A stretch of 64,000 bases of DNA, taken from Prorocentrum cordatum. Lineage: Eukaryota; Sar; Dinophyceae; Prorocentrales; Prorocentraceae. Below are positions 43,186-53,600 of this stretch, piece after piece. The DNA lies in contig CAUYUJ010009857.1 of NCBI GenBank assembly GCA_963575745.1, positions 1 to 64,000 on the forward strand, in the 5' to 3' direction. The notes under the pieces were generated by a model, which worked only from the letters and a program-made list of their open reading frames with translations, made no database searches and was not told the DNA's origin. The position numbers and the translations under genes were made by a program. How positions within the stretch are numbered: the stretch's first letter is position 1; the number at the start of each line of letters is the position of its first letter.

Positions 43186-43394
43186 CAAACAGGGAGCGGG
43201 GACGAAGCCCCCCCCGGGGAAGGGGTCGGGACCTCCTGAGGGCGCGGATTGAAACATCTAAATCTGGAGAACATCTGGGGATGGAGCTCCATATGGACCA
43301 AATGATTCCTCTCCGGGGGCCGGTGCCGCGCGGTGTCCAGCCGGTGTCCCGCCTCCGGTTGAGGCGCGGCCGGACCAAATGTTTCCTTTCCGGG

Positions 43395-43463
43395 GGCCGG
43401 TGCCGCGCGGTGTCCCGCCGGTGTCCCGCCGGTGTCCCGTCGGTGTCCCGATGATGATGATGG

Positions 43464-43501
<38 letters not shown>

Positions 43502-43657
43502 TTGATGATGGTGATGATGGTGATGATGATGATGGTGATGGTGATGATGATGGTGTCCCGAGGATGATGATGATGCTGATGACGATGATGATGTTGACGA
43601 TGTTGATGATGATGGTGATGGTGATGATGATGGCCATGGTGGTGACGATGGTGTCCC

Positions 43658-43703
<46 letters not shown>

Positions 43704-43796
43704 CTGATGATGATGATGATGATGATGAAAAGATGATGATGATGATGATGATGATGATGGTGATGATGCTGATGTTGCTGATGATGATGGTGTCCC

Positions 43797-43842
<46 letters not shown>

Positions 43843-44023
43843 TTGATGATGATGAGATGATGGGATGATGATGCTGATGATGATGAAGATGATGATGATG
43901 ATGATGATGATGATGAGGATGATGATGATGATGATGATGATGGTGTCCCGATGATGCTGGTGATGATGATGATGATTATGATGACGTTGATGATGGTGAT
44001 GATGGTGATGATGATGGTGTCCC

Positions 44024-44087
<64 letters not shown>

Positions 44088-44138
44088 GTGATGATGATGT
44101 TGATGATGATGGTGATGGGGTGATGATGATGGTGTCCC

Positions 44139-44204
<66 letters not shown>

Positions 44205-44215
44205 GTTGATGATGG
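43395..44215. repeat. GAT array punctuated by GTGTCCC
   Basis: Starts with GTGTCCCGCCGGTGTCCCG, then long GATGATGAT blocks, each ended by GGTGTCCCGATGATG at irregular intervals (about 43555, 43650, 43793, 43945, 44018, 44135). Confidence 0.95.
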
Positions 44216-44224
44216 TGATGATGC

Positions 44225-44475
44225 GTTGATTGTGAGATCGATTGTGATATCGATAGTGAGATCCATAGTGAGACCGAATGTGAGATCGATTGTGAGATCG
44301 ATAGTGTGATCGATAGTGAGATCGATTGTGAGACCGATAGTCAGATCGATTGTGAGATCGATCGAATAAAATAGATCGATTGTGAGATCGATTGTGAGAT
44401 CGATCAAGTGAGATCGATCGAGCGAGACCGATAGTGAGATCGATAGTGAGATCGATAGTGAGACCGATCCAGTGA
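44225..44475. repeat. GTGAGATCGATAGTGAGATCG array
   Basis: Units GTGAGATCGATTGTGAGATC with T/A variation. Confidence 0.9.
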
Positions 44476-44538
44476 GACGTTGGTCCCTCCCCCCCGAACC
44501 TCCTTATCACCCGAAGGGTGGTCGTATAGGTACATATA

Positions 44539-46266
44539 TTGTTTTGCCGATCGGCGCGGGCCATCGCACCCTCCCCTCTGCCCCCCTCATCGAGAAGACA
44601 TTTGGCTGTTTGGGGCGTCTGCTTCGAGCAGGTGGAGCCCCTCGCCCACAGGACACACTGTTGCAGACAGTCGCAACAAGCAGAGGTCCAGAGCCAGACC
44701 CCACCTTCCCCAAGGCCGGTGTTTTCTCCAGAACCGGTTTCTGGATGGCCCTGGGGCCCGGCGAGGGCCCGGGGAGGTCAAGAACACAAGGCAGAAGCCT
44801 CGCGCGGCGCGGTATTTTTCACGGCGCGAGCACGTCTCTGGCAGGGCTGGACCCAGACGCTGTTTTGCTGGACGTCGGCCGCGTCTTGCTTTTCGCCGTG
44901 CGAGGGAGGTGCAGGAAGACCGGCAGAGCAAGCGAAAACAGAACGAAAACAGCGTTTAGGTGCCCTGGTTTCTGGGGAGCAGACTCCCCCCCGTCCTGCC
45001 GAGCGGTCTGCGCCGGGTGCCCCCCCGCGCAGGTGCGGCCGGCCCCAGTTCTGCCACGAGGTGGACCTCTCGATCGACGACGGGTGGGTCTCGTACCTGC
45101 GCCGCGCCGCCCCAGAGGACGGCGATCTCCTCCCCAAGCTGTGCGAGTCGGGATCCTGCGAACACGCAGACGTCGTGCGTCCCGAACAAAAGCGAGACGG
45201 AGGATTGTCCTCGTGTTCGGCCCCTGGGGGGCCCCTACCGGGCCTCGGGACAGTCAGAAAACGACTCGGGATGAGAGGCCGGTCCCTGCAGGGAAGTGGT
45301 CGAGGGGTCCGTGTCTCAACAAAAATCGAGACGCCGGATGCTCGGGAGGAGAGGGGGTGCCCCGAGTGTGTGAGGTCGCTCGGCTTCTGCACCGAGCCGC
45401 CCAGCACAGACGCCCCCCGGCGGCAGGCGGGTCGCGACGGCTGCTGCCTGCTTGCGGCGGCTCGGTGCACCCGCGGCTCGAGCTCGTGCCCCCCTTCAGG
45501 GTCCCCCCCCCCGTTGGTGGATCCCGATGGTGGCAGAGCTCGAAGGGGAGGAGGAGGGGGAGGAGGAGGGGGAGGAGGAGGATGAGGAGGAGGAGGAGGA
45601 GGAGGTGGAGGAGGGAAGAGGAGGAGGAGGTGGAGGAGGAGGTGGAGGAGGAGGAGGAGAGGAGGGAGGAGGAGCGGAAAAGGAGGAGGAGGAGCGGAAA
45701 GGAGGAGAGGAGGAGGTGGAGGGGGGGGGAGGGGGAGGAGGAGGAGGAGGAGGAGGAGGAGGAGGGAGGAGGAGGAGGAGGAGGAGGAGGAGGAGGAGGA
45801 GGAGGAGAGGAGGGAGGAGGAGAGGAGGAGGAGGGGGGGGAGGGGGAAGATGGGAGGAGGAGGAGGGAGGAGGAGGAGGAGGGAGGAGGAGGAGGAGGAG
45901 GAGGAGGAGGGGGAGGGGAAGGAGGAGGAGGGAGCAGGAGGAGGAGGAGGAGGAGGTTTCACTGGTCAGGCCCTGGAGGGCCGCCCCAGGCAGGCCCGTG
46001 CGAGGGGCTGGGCCCACAGCCTCTGCTGGCAGGGGCACCCCGACACCCTGCTGCGGCCGCTCGGACTCGCCTCCGACGCGCGCAACCTCGACCTCCTCCC
46101 CTCTCCGCTGACCTTCCCCTCCTTCGGCATCATGTCATGGGAGCCTGATCTACCCTCGCAAGTCGTCTGTCCTCAGCGTCGGTTGGCATCGATACAGCGT
46201 CAGGGAGTCGACGAGGTAGCGCCGATGTTGCGTCGGCCGGCGTCGACCAGCGTCGATTTAGTGTGA
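44539..46266 (+). CDS. Plus-strand gene with acidic/Cys exon and terminal exon, unknown product
   Basis: The best exon is about 45029-45230 (acceptor CCCGCGCAG; CGRPQFCHEVDLSIDDGWVS, RAAPEDGDLLPKLCESGSCE, HADVVRPEQKRDG). The same frame continues with CPECVRSLGFCTEPPSTDAP, giving several Cys pairs, to about 45530. The frame upstream to ATG 44539 is open, but two other frames are equally open there, so the start is unknown. The terminal exon 45970-46266 (acceptor CACTGGTCAG) reads ALEGRPRQARARGWAHSLCW, DARNLDLLPSPLTFPSFGIM, PQRRLASIQRQGVDEVAPML and stops at 46266. A 400-base GGA intron lies between. The Cys spacing might bind metal (inference). Confidence 0.5.
45540..45960. repeat. GGA microsatellite intron
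   Basis: GGAGGAGG over 420 bases between the two exons above. Confidence 0.95.
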
Positions 46267-46330
46267 ATTAGCTTTGATTTTGGAGTCGATTGGCGTCGAT
46301 TTAGCGTCGACTGGCGTCGATTCGCAGGAG
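46165..46330. repeat. Degenerate GGCGTCGATTTAGCGTCGAC repeat
   Basis: Loose tandem phrases GGCGTCGA, AGCGTCGA and GTTGGCATCGATACAGCGTC. The last codons of the previous terminal exon run into it. Confidence 0.7.
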
Positions 46331-46570
46331 CCGACAGGATGGTATCGCAGGTTCCCAGGAGTTGCTACCCGAACCTCCTCTTTCTGCTCCTCCTCCCCTT
46401 CCCCTGCTCCTCCTCCTTTTCCGCTCCTCCTCCTCCTCCTCCACCTCCTCCTCCACCTCCTCCTATTCCTTCTCATCCTCTTCCTCCTCCTCCACCTCCT
46501 CCCCCTCCTCCTCCTCCACCTCCTCCTCCTCCTCCTCCTCCTCCCTTCCTCCCCCACCCCCTTCCCCCTC

Positions 46571-46685
46571 CTACCTCCTTCTCGCGAGACTGGGCCCGGA
46601 GACCCTCGTGCGGGCTCAGCGGCTCGCTGGCTCCGCTTCCGGGGGCCGATGTGCCGGTGACGCGTGGGGCTCCAGGACCTCGTGA
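46571..46685 (+). CDS. Possible terminal exon (LARLGPETLVRAQRLAGSAS)
   Basis: After a CCT tract (46430-46560), the frame reads LARLGPETLVRAQRLAGSAS then GGRCAGDAWGSRTS and stops at 46685. Acceptor TTCTCGCGAG is only fair. Confidence 0.4.
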
Positions 46686-46694
46686 GCAGCGCGC

Positions 46695-46955
46695 GTGCTG
46701 GAGGTCTGGATCGGGCCGGACGAAAGGGGGGGATTGGGAAAGAGGGGGTTACGAAATTTGCTGCATACAGCGGGTTTCGGCCTCACCGAGGGGGCCATTC
46801 CTCGATACATAGCCGCCTCCGGCGCCGGGAGGCGCCGGGAAAATCAGCTACGTGAGCTGATTCTCAACCCCCCTTTGTTATCCCCCCCTTTCGCCCGACC
46901 CGACTGGAGCCGCGCGGCTGACAGGTCGGTTTTGGGTCGTACAGGGCGTACGTAA
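46695..46955 (+). CDS. Possible frame (VWIGPDERGGLGKRGLRNLL)
   Basis: The plus frame reads VWIGPDERGGLGKRGLRNLL then HTAGFGLTEGAIPRYIAASG. It contains the hairpin AATCAGCT-ACGTG-AGCTGATT (46842-46862). The minus strand has another candidate, SSKYVHTVTYALYDPKPTCQ (about 46905-46990). Undecided. Confidence 0.3.
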   Translation: MLEVWIGPDERGGLGKRGLRNLLHTAGFGLTEGAIPRYIAASGAGRRRENQLRELILNPPLLSPPFARPDWSRAADRSVLGRTGRT

Positions 46956-46984
46956 CAGTGTGTACGTACTTGCTCGAAGCAGTG

Positions 46985-47062
46985 GCCCCGATGGGTGACC
47001 GATCCTCCTCCTCCTCCTCCTCCTCCTCCTCCTCCTCCTCCTCCTCCTCCTCCTCCTCCTCG
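46985..47062. repeat. TCC microsatellite
   Basis: Uninterrupted TCC repeat of about 24 units. Confidence 0.97.
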
Positions 47063-47094
47063 AAGGAGAAGAAGCATCGGCATAACGATCGACT

Positions 47095-47511
47095 TTGGAG
47101 GTGCGCGCGGCGGTTTTCATGGATCGCCGCCGCACCCCCATGGCGGCGCTGCCCCTGGCGCGCTCCGTGCGCCAGGGAATAAGTGTGGGTGGGTCCATCG
47201 CTGATCCGAGAAATCCACGCCGGCCTCAGACAGTTTGTATTTTTTATTGGTATGTGTTCCTCCTGCTGCTGCTGTTCCTCCTCCATCTCGCCCCTCTCCT
47301 CGAGGAGCAGGAGGAGGACGTCCTGTCGCGTCGGGACCCTACGGTCACAGTCGTGCTAGTGCCCTCTGCAGCAGTTTTCCGTGTGGCTCAGTTGAGGCCG
47401 TCTCTGGGCTATGATCGGGGCCGCTTCCCCACTTGCCTCTTTGAACCCTCCAGGCGTGGGGGCGGGCTGTCTCCGTCTCTTGCTTTCCTTCCAGCATCTT
47501 GCCTAATGTGA
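47095..47511 (+). CDS. Open frame of 138 codons, low confidence
   Basis: Reads MDRRRTPMAALPLARSVRQG and later a Leu-rich stretch FLLLLLFLLHLAPLL from CTGCTGCTG/CCTCCTC DNA. The hydrophobic run comes from simple sequence, so a membrane role is doubtful. Confidence 0.25.
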   Translation: MEVRAAVFMDRRRTPMAALPLARSVRQGISVGGSIADPRNPRRPQTVCIFYWYVFLLLLLFLLHLAPLLEEQEEDVLSRRDPTVTVVLVPSAAVFRVAQLRPSLGYDRGRFPTCLFEPSRRGGGLSPSLAFLPASCLM

Positions 47512-47515
47512 CGAG

Positions 47516-47815
47516 GATGTTGCGCAACCCGCTGCCGAGCGAAAGAGGAAGTTCTCCCCCACCGCCAGGGAGGAGGCGAAGGAGGAGGAGGAGGAGGAGC
47601 GGGGAAGAAGAGGAGGAGGAGGAGGAGGACCAGTGGAGACGCAAGAGTCATCAACGATGTTGGAATTAACCCTCCCTCCAAGTTCCCTTTTCAGTGGCCC
47701 CACACAACGGTTCATTTCCATTGAGGGAACTGCCCCGTTGGAAAACAACAGTTGGAAGATCCGGAAGCGTGCCAAAACATTGTTCTCGGGATTTCAACGC
47801 CACGTGTCGACCTGA
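47516..47815 (+). CDS. Possible terminal exon (DVAQPAAERKRKFSPTAREE)
   Basis: After TGTGACGAG the frame reads DVAQPAAERKRKFSPTAREE, an E/G-rich part from GGA repeat, then ESSTMLELTLPPSSLFSGPT and stops at 47815. The first part looks coding. The last part overlaps a dispersed repeat (KSREQC antisense), so the stop may not be original. Confidence 0.4.
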   Translation, partial: DVAQPAAERKRKFSPTAREEAKEEEEEERGRRGGGGGGPVETQESSTMLELTLPPSSLFSGPTQRFISIEGTAPLENNSWKIRKRAKTLFSGFQRHVST

Positions 47816-47950
47816 CTTCTGCGTTTTGACGGTCCAGAATCGTGCCATAACGCCATTTTCGGAACTTCTACACAGCGAATCAGCCTAATTGTTGCGCCCG
47901 CACAGTCCTGAATCCGTCCGAAACATCATTTCTGGTACGTTGATCATGGG

Positions 47951-48212
47951 AATCCGTGAAACTCTTGCAATGTTCAGACGGATGTGGCGCTAAGGCGAGA
48001 GCCACATTTGGAAAACAACCCGCCCTCAATCCGTGAAACCCTTGCAACTGTTCAAAAAGAATTCGCGCGGCGCCAACTGCGAGAGCCACACTTTGAAAAC
48101 CACCAGCCCTCAATCCGTGAAACCCTTGCAATTTATTCAGACGAATGTGCGCGGCGCTAAAGGCGAGAGCCACATTTTGAAAACCAGCCGCCCTCCATCT
48201 GTGAAACTGTTG
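47951..48212. repeat. 81-bp tandem repeat, three full copies plus a partial
   Basis: Copies begin at about 47951, 48032, 48113 and 48195 with AATCCGTGAAACCCTTGCAA, then TTCAGACG.ATGTGCGCGG and GGCGAGAGCCACATTTTGAA. 81 is a multiple of three, so the minus strand stays open as a 27-residue repeat (LQGFHGLRAG). Confidence 0.92.
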
Positions 48213-48319
48213 TCAGCGTTGGAGCTGCAAAGCCATACATGGTGAGGAGGTCTCAAGCGAAACGACCGACCCGCCCTAAAAACTTGCCTCGTGGTGCGAC
48301 AGGGACGAGATATCTATAA

Positions 48320-49410
48320 GGAGAAGGAATGGAGGAGGAGGAGGAGGAGGAGGAGTTCGAGGAGGAGGAGGAGGAGGAGGAGGAGGAGGAGGAGGAGAGG
48401 TGGAGGGGGAGGGGGAGGAGGAGGAGGAGGAGGAGGAGGAGGAGGAGGAGGAGGAGGAGGAGGAGGAGGAGGAGGAGGAGGAGGAGGGGGAGGGGGAGGA
48501 GGAGGAGGAGGAGGAGGAAGGAGGAGAGGAGGAGGAGGAGGAGGAGGAGGAGGAGGAGGAGGAGGAGGAGGAGGAGGAGGAGGAGGTGGAGGAGGTGGAG
48601 GAGGAGGAGGAGGAGGAGGAGGAGGAGGAGGAGGAGGAGGGGGAGGAGGAGGGAGAGGAGGAGGAGGAGGAGGAGGAGGAGGAGGGAGGAGAGGAGGAGG
48701 AGGAGGAGGAGGAGGAGGAGGAGGAGGAGGAGGAGGAGGAGGAGGAGGAGGAGGAGGAGGAGGAGGAGAGGAGGAGGAGGAGGAGGAGGAGGAGGAGGAG
48801 GAGGAGGAGGAGGAGGAGGAGGAGGAGGGGAGGAGGAGGAGGCGGAGGAGGAGGAGGAGGAGGAGGAGGAGGAGGAGGAGGAGGAGGAGGAGGAGGAGGA
48901 GGAGGAGGAGGAGGAGGAGGAGGAGGAGGAGGAGGAGGAGGAAGGAGGAGGAGGAGAGGGGAGGAGGAAGAGAAGGAGGAGGAGGAGGTGGAGGAGTAGG
49001 AGGAGGAGGAGGAGGAGGAGGAGGAGGAGGAGGAGGAGGAGGAGGAGGAGGGGAAGGGGGAGGGGGAGGGGGAGGGGGAGGGGCAGGGGGAGAGGGAGGG
49101 GGAAAGAGAGGGGAGGGGCGGGGGAAAGGAGGGGAGGGGCAGGGGCAGTGGGAGGGGAGGGGGAGGAGATGGGGAGACGGGGAGGGGGGCGGGGAGGAGG
49201 AGCAGGAGGAGTAGGAGGAGCAGGAGGAGGAGGAGGAGGAGGATGACGAGAGGATGGGGAGGAAGGATGAGGAAGGAGGTGGAGGAGGAGAATGACGAGG
49301 AGGGGCGGAGGTGGTGGAGGAGGAGGAGAAGGAGGAGGAGGAGGAAGGAGGAGAGGAAGAGGAGGAGGAGGAGGAGGAGGAGGAGGAGCAGGAGCAGAAG
49401 GTGGAGGATG
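48320..49410. repeat. About 1.1 kb GGA/GGGGA purine tract
   Basis: The largest simple repeat of the window. GGA dominates 48320-49040, GGGGAGG 49040-49200, and mixed GAGGAGG follows to 49410. All very long frames here are artefacts. Confidence 0.98.
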
Positions 49411-49439
49411 TTTTCGGGCGTATTCGATTTTTTTGTCGG

Positions 49440-49620
49440 AGATATGTGAAGGTTTCGATGGCCCTCGATCCTCGAGCCGTTGCTCTTCCTCGATTCCCGA
49501 CCGTCCTCGAGACCTTGATCCTCGATCCTCGATCGATCTTTGAGCCCTCGATCTGCCTCGATCCTCGACCGTCCTCTGTCCGCAAAGCCTGGATCCTCGA
49601 TCCTTCTCCCTGACATCCTC
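49440..49620. repeat. CCTCGATC degenerate array
   Basis: TCGATCCTCGA and GACCGTCCTCGA phrases, 10-20 bases apart. Confidence 0.8.
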
Positions 49621-49965
49621 CGCCGCATCATCGGGAGAAGCGAAGGGGGGGAATTCTCGACATGACGATGAGGAGGAGAAGGAGGGAGGAGAAAGAGGAG
49701 CTGAAGATTCGAGCGTTCGCTCCCGTGGCCTTCTCTGAGAAAAAAGAGGGAAGGGCAATGATGAGGAGGAGTGAGCGAGAAGAGCACGAGGGATGGGGGG
49801 GGGGAATATGGAGGGAGGGAGCGCCGGACCCACTGTCGACAAAGGCTGCGCGGAGCTGGTTGCCGCGTAAGGGAAATTAGCCTGGCGAAGGACCCAACCA
49901 GATGCAGCTGTGGGCACAGTCGTTTTATGCACTGCATTCAGTGGAGCTCCTTCTCGGGCCACTAA
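49621..49965. other. Spacer, no gene called
   Basis: Mixed purine-rich sequence; no frame with convincing composition. Confidence 0.4.
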
Positions 49966-50424
49966 ATGTGTGAGGGATGTGCCAAAATGGAAGCGGGGGG
50001 CGCATGCGAACGCTGGCATGTGGGCCTTCGGTGCAGCTCCCGATGGGGCCGCGAAACGTGTGAGAGGTGCCACATTGACTGCGGCGGGCGCATGCCTGCG
50101 CTGGAATTTGGGCCTTCGGTGGAGCTCCTTATGGGGCCACGAAGCGAGTGAGGGGTGTGCCGACATGGGTGCGATGGGCGCGCGCGAGCGCTGGCATATG
50201 AGCCTTCGGTGGAGCTCCCGATGGGGCCACGACACGTGTGAAGGGTGTGCCGAAACAGTATTGCGCGGTGGGCGCATGCCTGCGCTGGCATTTGGGCCTT
50301 CGGTGGAGCTCCTTATGGGGCCACGAAGCGTGTGAAGGGTGTGCTGGAATGGGCGCGCTGGGCGCATGCGAGCACTGGCACCAGGGCCTTCGGTGGAGCT
50401 CACTATTAGGCCACGACGCGTGTA

Positions 50425-50464
<40 letters not shown>

Positions 50465-50545
50465 AATTGGGTGCGGTGGGTACATTCGAGCGCTGGCATT
50501 TGGACCTTCGGTGGAGCTCCCTATCGGGCCACGAAGCGCGTGAGG
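49966..50545. repeat. About 90-bp tandem array, left of the LINE
   Basis: Units with GGGCCTTCGGTGGAGCTCC, GGGGCCACGAAGCGTGTGA and GGGCGCATGCGAGCGCTGGC at about 50030, 50119, 50212, 50306, 50394 and 50514. A GT microsatellite (50426-50460) interrupts one unit. The array stops at GCGCGTGAGG and resumes at 54862. Confidence 0.92.
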
Positions 50546-50622
50546 AACAGAACAGAACAGAAGCCTTGCGCCGGCCACAGCGCGTGAGCAATGGGTGAAA
50601 ATGTGCACGGAAACGGATGCCT

Positions 50623-53600
50623 TCAGCACGCCGCCCATGCTTTGACCGCCTGCTCCCACCTGCGAGCTGCACCGCCCTCTCGGCGGAAGTAATCAGCAAG
50701 TCGCTCATGGGAGCCGGCAACATTCAAGCAGTTCTTCAGCACCATGGGCCCCCAAGACTGTCTCGGGCGGCCTCTTCTCCTTTTCCCAAGAAGGCTCTTG
50801 AGAACCAGACCGCCCGGCTCAAACACCGAGCTTCTGACTGGATCTTCGTCTGGTCTTCTCGCCAAATGGCCCATGTACAACATCTGTCTACGCGCAAGAC
50901 TATGGCTCAGAGGCGTCTGTTGGCTGATCTGCAGAACTGCACGGTTCGACACCCGACTGATGTACGACGGAGAGACTCTGCAAATACGTCTGAGACAATA
51001 ATTCTGGAACCCGTCGAGCCGTCTTCGCTCGGCCTGGTTAAGACACGCAGTGAATAATACATACGTGAGTTTGGAAACAACGCAAGCATTAAATATACGT
51101 AGTTTCTGTCTCCTACTCAAAGTCGAATGCGACCATATTCTTGCAAGCACCTTGAAGTCACTTCTGGCCGCCCCAATTCTCCGACTCAGTTCTGTGCCTA
51201 TGCGCCCGTCCGAAGCAAGAGACGTCCCGAGATAAGTTAATGATTGCTTGGCTGGGATGGGGACCTCGTTGCGTCCCAAAATATCAGCTTCGGTCCTTAC
51301 TTTCATAAGTTCCAACTTGCCCCAATTGAACTGCAGCCCGCACTGGCCCCCGCACTCCTCAATGCAGCGCATCAGCTCTTGAACGAGGGCTGGGTCGGAG
51401 TCTATGAGCAACGTGTCGTCCGCGTACACGAGCTCCCTCGCAAACTGGTTTTCAGGTATCGGTCCGGCACGACTCTGAAGCAGCGCGTGCGCGTCCGTGA
51501 GAAGCGTCGTCATCACAATGGTGAACAGAAAAGGGGACAGCGGACAGCCTTGGCATATGCCGTACCTCTGCTGATGGATGCTGGACGTGGCCCCGAAGTC
51601 CCTCACGACGAAGTTGCGCTCGCTGTAAATCGACACGACGACGTCCACGAAAACTTCTGGGCAACCAAATCTCCGCAAAGACCCGGCGAGCGCGTCCGGC
51701 GAGACCGAGTCGAATGCCTTGGCCCAGTCGAGTGCCAGGAACAAGCGACTTGCATCTCGTGTTGACCATGTGTCGTCCAGCACCCGGCGGGCTAGGAACA
51801 CTGCGTCTGCCGTGCCCCGCCCGGAGCGGAACCCGAATTGGGTTCGCCAGATGCGGTCTTCGGCCCCCGCCTGCTTCAGCCTCTGGAGCAGGATGGTTGC
51901 GAACAATTTGTAGCCGATGGGCGAGATACTGATGGGGCGGTAGTTCTCGCATTCTGCAGGGTCGCCCTTCTTGAACAGCATCGACACCCTCGCATGCCTC
52001 CAAGCTTCTGGGATCTTACCTTGTCTCCAAACGTCGGTGTAGAATTTTGCCAGATAGCTCGGGAGACCTCCCGCGTCGCTCGCCGCTGCTTTCCAGAATT
52101 CGGGTGGCACCCCGTCAAGGCCAGAAGCGCGTCCTCGCTTCAATTTCGCAGCTGCGGCCTTCACCTCCCCCACTGTGATATCACCCATGGAGATGGGCAG
52201 GTCGTTGTCGGCAATCCGTGCAGCAACTGGCGGTGCCACTGACGTGGGTCTGACTGCCCACTGCACCCTCTCGAGGTAGTCGGCCAGAGTCTCAGCACGC
52301 TGGTCCGTCTCCACAATGCCCTTGTTGACGTCACGAAGCCTGCCCTGTCTGCGGACAGGGCCTTTCCGGAGCCTCCTAATCTGATTCCAATCAGCGGATT
52401 CCGTGACCGATTCGATCCAAGCGGCCTTGTCCCTGGCAACCGAAGCGCGGATTTTCTTCGATAGGCGCTTCTCCTCGTCAGTGTCGCCCTGCCTTCTGGC
52501 GCTCCCGCGGCGCTCGATCAGCCCCAGCGTTCCGGCGCTCGTCCACGGCCTTGTGGTCCGCCTCGGAAGGAATGGCAACGTGCGTTCGGCAGCGTGATGA
52601 AAACCGTCCACGATACGACTCCAACCAAGATCGACATCCTCGCCTCCAGCTGCTGTGTCCTCGAAGCCCTCCAAAGCATTCAACATGTTCACGTTGAAAA
52701 AACAAGCGGCGAGTGGGTCGGAGAGGGCTGTGACATCAAGGCGTGGACTCTGACTCGCAGGCGCCGTCTTCTCAACTGACATACGGACACACGCAGTCAA
52801 CAAGAAATGATGGGTCGACAACGGCACGTCGTGCCTAGCAGCCACGCCAGTGATGTCCCGGAGAAAAGTCCTCTCGCAGAGTACGAAATCGATCTGCGAG
52901 TGCGTCGAGGATCCAATTTGTAGCCCGGCAGGCGTACCCACGTTGTAGTTAGTGACAAGGTTGTGATCCGGCACGTCAAAAAATGTGTTTGCAACGCACA
53001 TGTTCAGATTCTCGCACATCTCAACCATGAGGTGCCGGTTGGCGTCTTCCTTGCACGTCTGGTGGGGGTGTTTGAAAATATAGGGCCCCACCGCGTCACT
53101 CTCTCCATCGAGTTGGCCATACAACTTTGCATTCATGTCTCCTAACACAAGCTTGGGTCCATGAGCGGATCTTGTGGAAACGAATTCTGACAAACTCGTG
53201 AAGAAGTCAAACCGCCGCCGGAACTCGTAACCGCTGTGCGGCGCGTATGCAGAGAAAATAACAGCTTTACCTCCTGGGATCCGAAGCTTGAGCGATGCCA
53301 TGCGGTCCGTCGCCTGGCAAAATCCAACCACAGAGTGCCTGAAACTTGGATGTACGATGAAGCCCACTCCAGCCCGCTCGTCCTCTGGGTCTCCCGCGCC
53401 GCCGGAAAGGACAACGAGGTAGCCGGAATCCGTGACGTACGTGGTAGACTTTGATGTCCATGTCTCTTGTAGGCACAAGATCTTGATATGTAATTTATCC
53501 ATTATGGATTCTAGCTCAATTTGTTTCGAGTCTGTATGCCCTTCGATGTTCCAAGATGCAATGTTGAATTCGTCAGCCGTGGCAGGGCGTAAACGACCAC

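Noticed and set aside
43185-44564. A 459-codon minus frame rich in I, H and S
   Set aside because: Encoded by GAT/ATC repeat; no complex sequence apart from the satellite end.
47060-47320. Membrane protein suggested by a Leu-rich stretch
   Set aside because: The hydrophobic run comes from CTGCTGCTG/CTCCTCC simple sequence.
49978-49995. Spliced-leader match (GTGCCAAAATGG)
   Set aside because: Only CCATTTTGGCAC matches, inside the 90-bp satellite where neighbouring units read GCCGACATGG or GCCGAAACAG; chance variant of the repeat.
50426-50460. GT microsatellite as a LINE tail
   Set aside because: It lies inside a satellite unit, more than 80 bases from the LINE end, whose own tail is CTGTT.
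48253-50499. A 748-codon minus frame and several 300-500 codon frames over the GGA tract
   Set aside because: Poly-L, S, P, G, E and R only; stop-free because of the triplet repeat.
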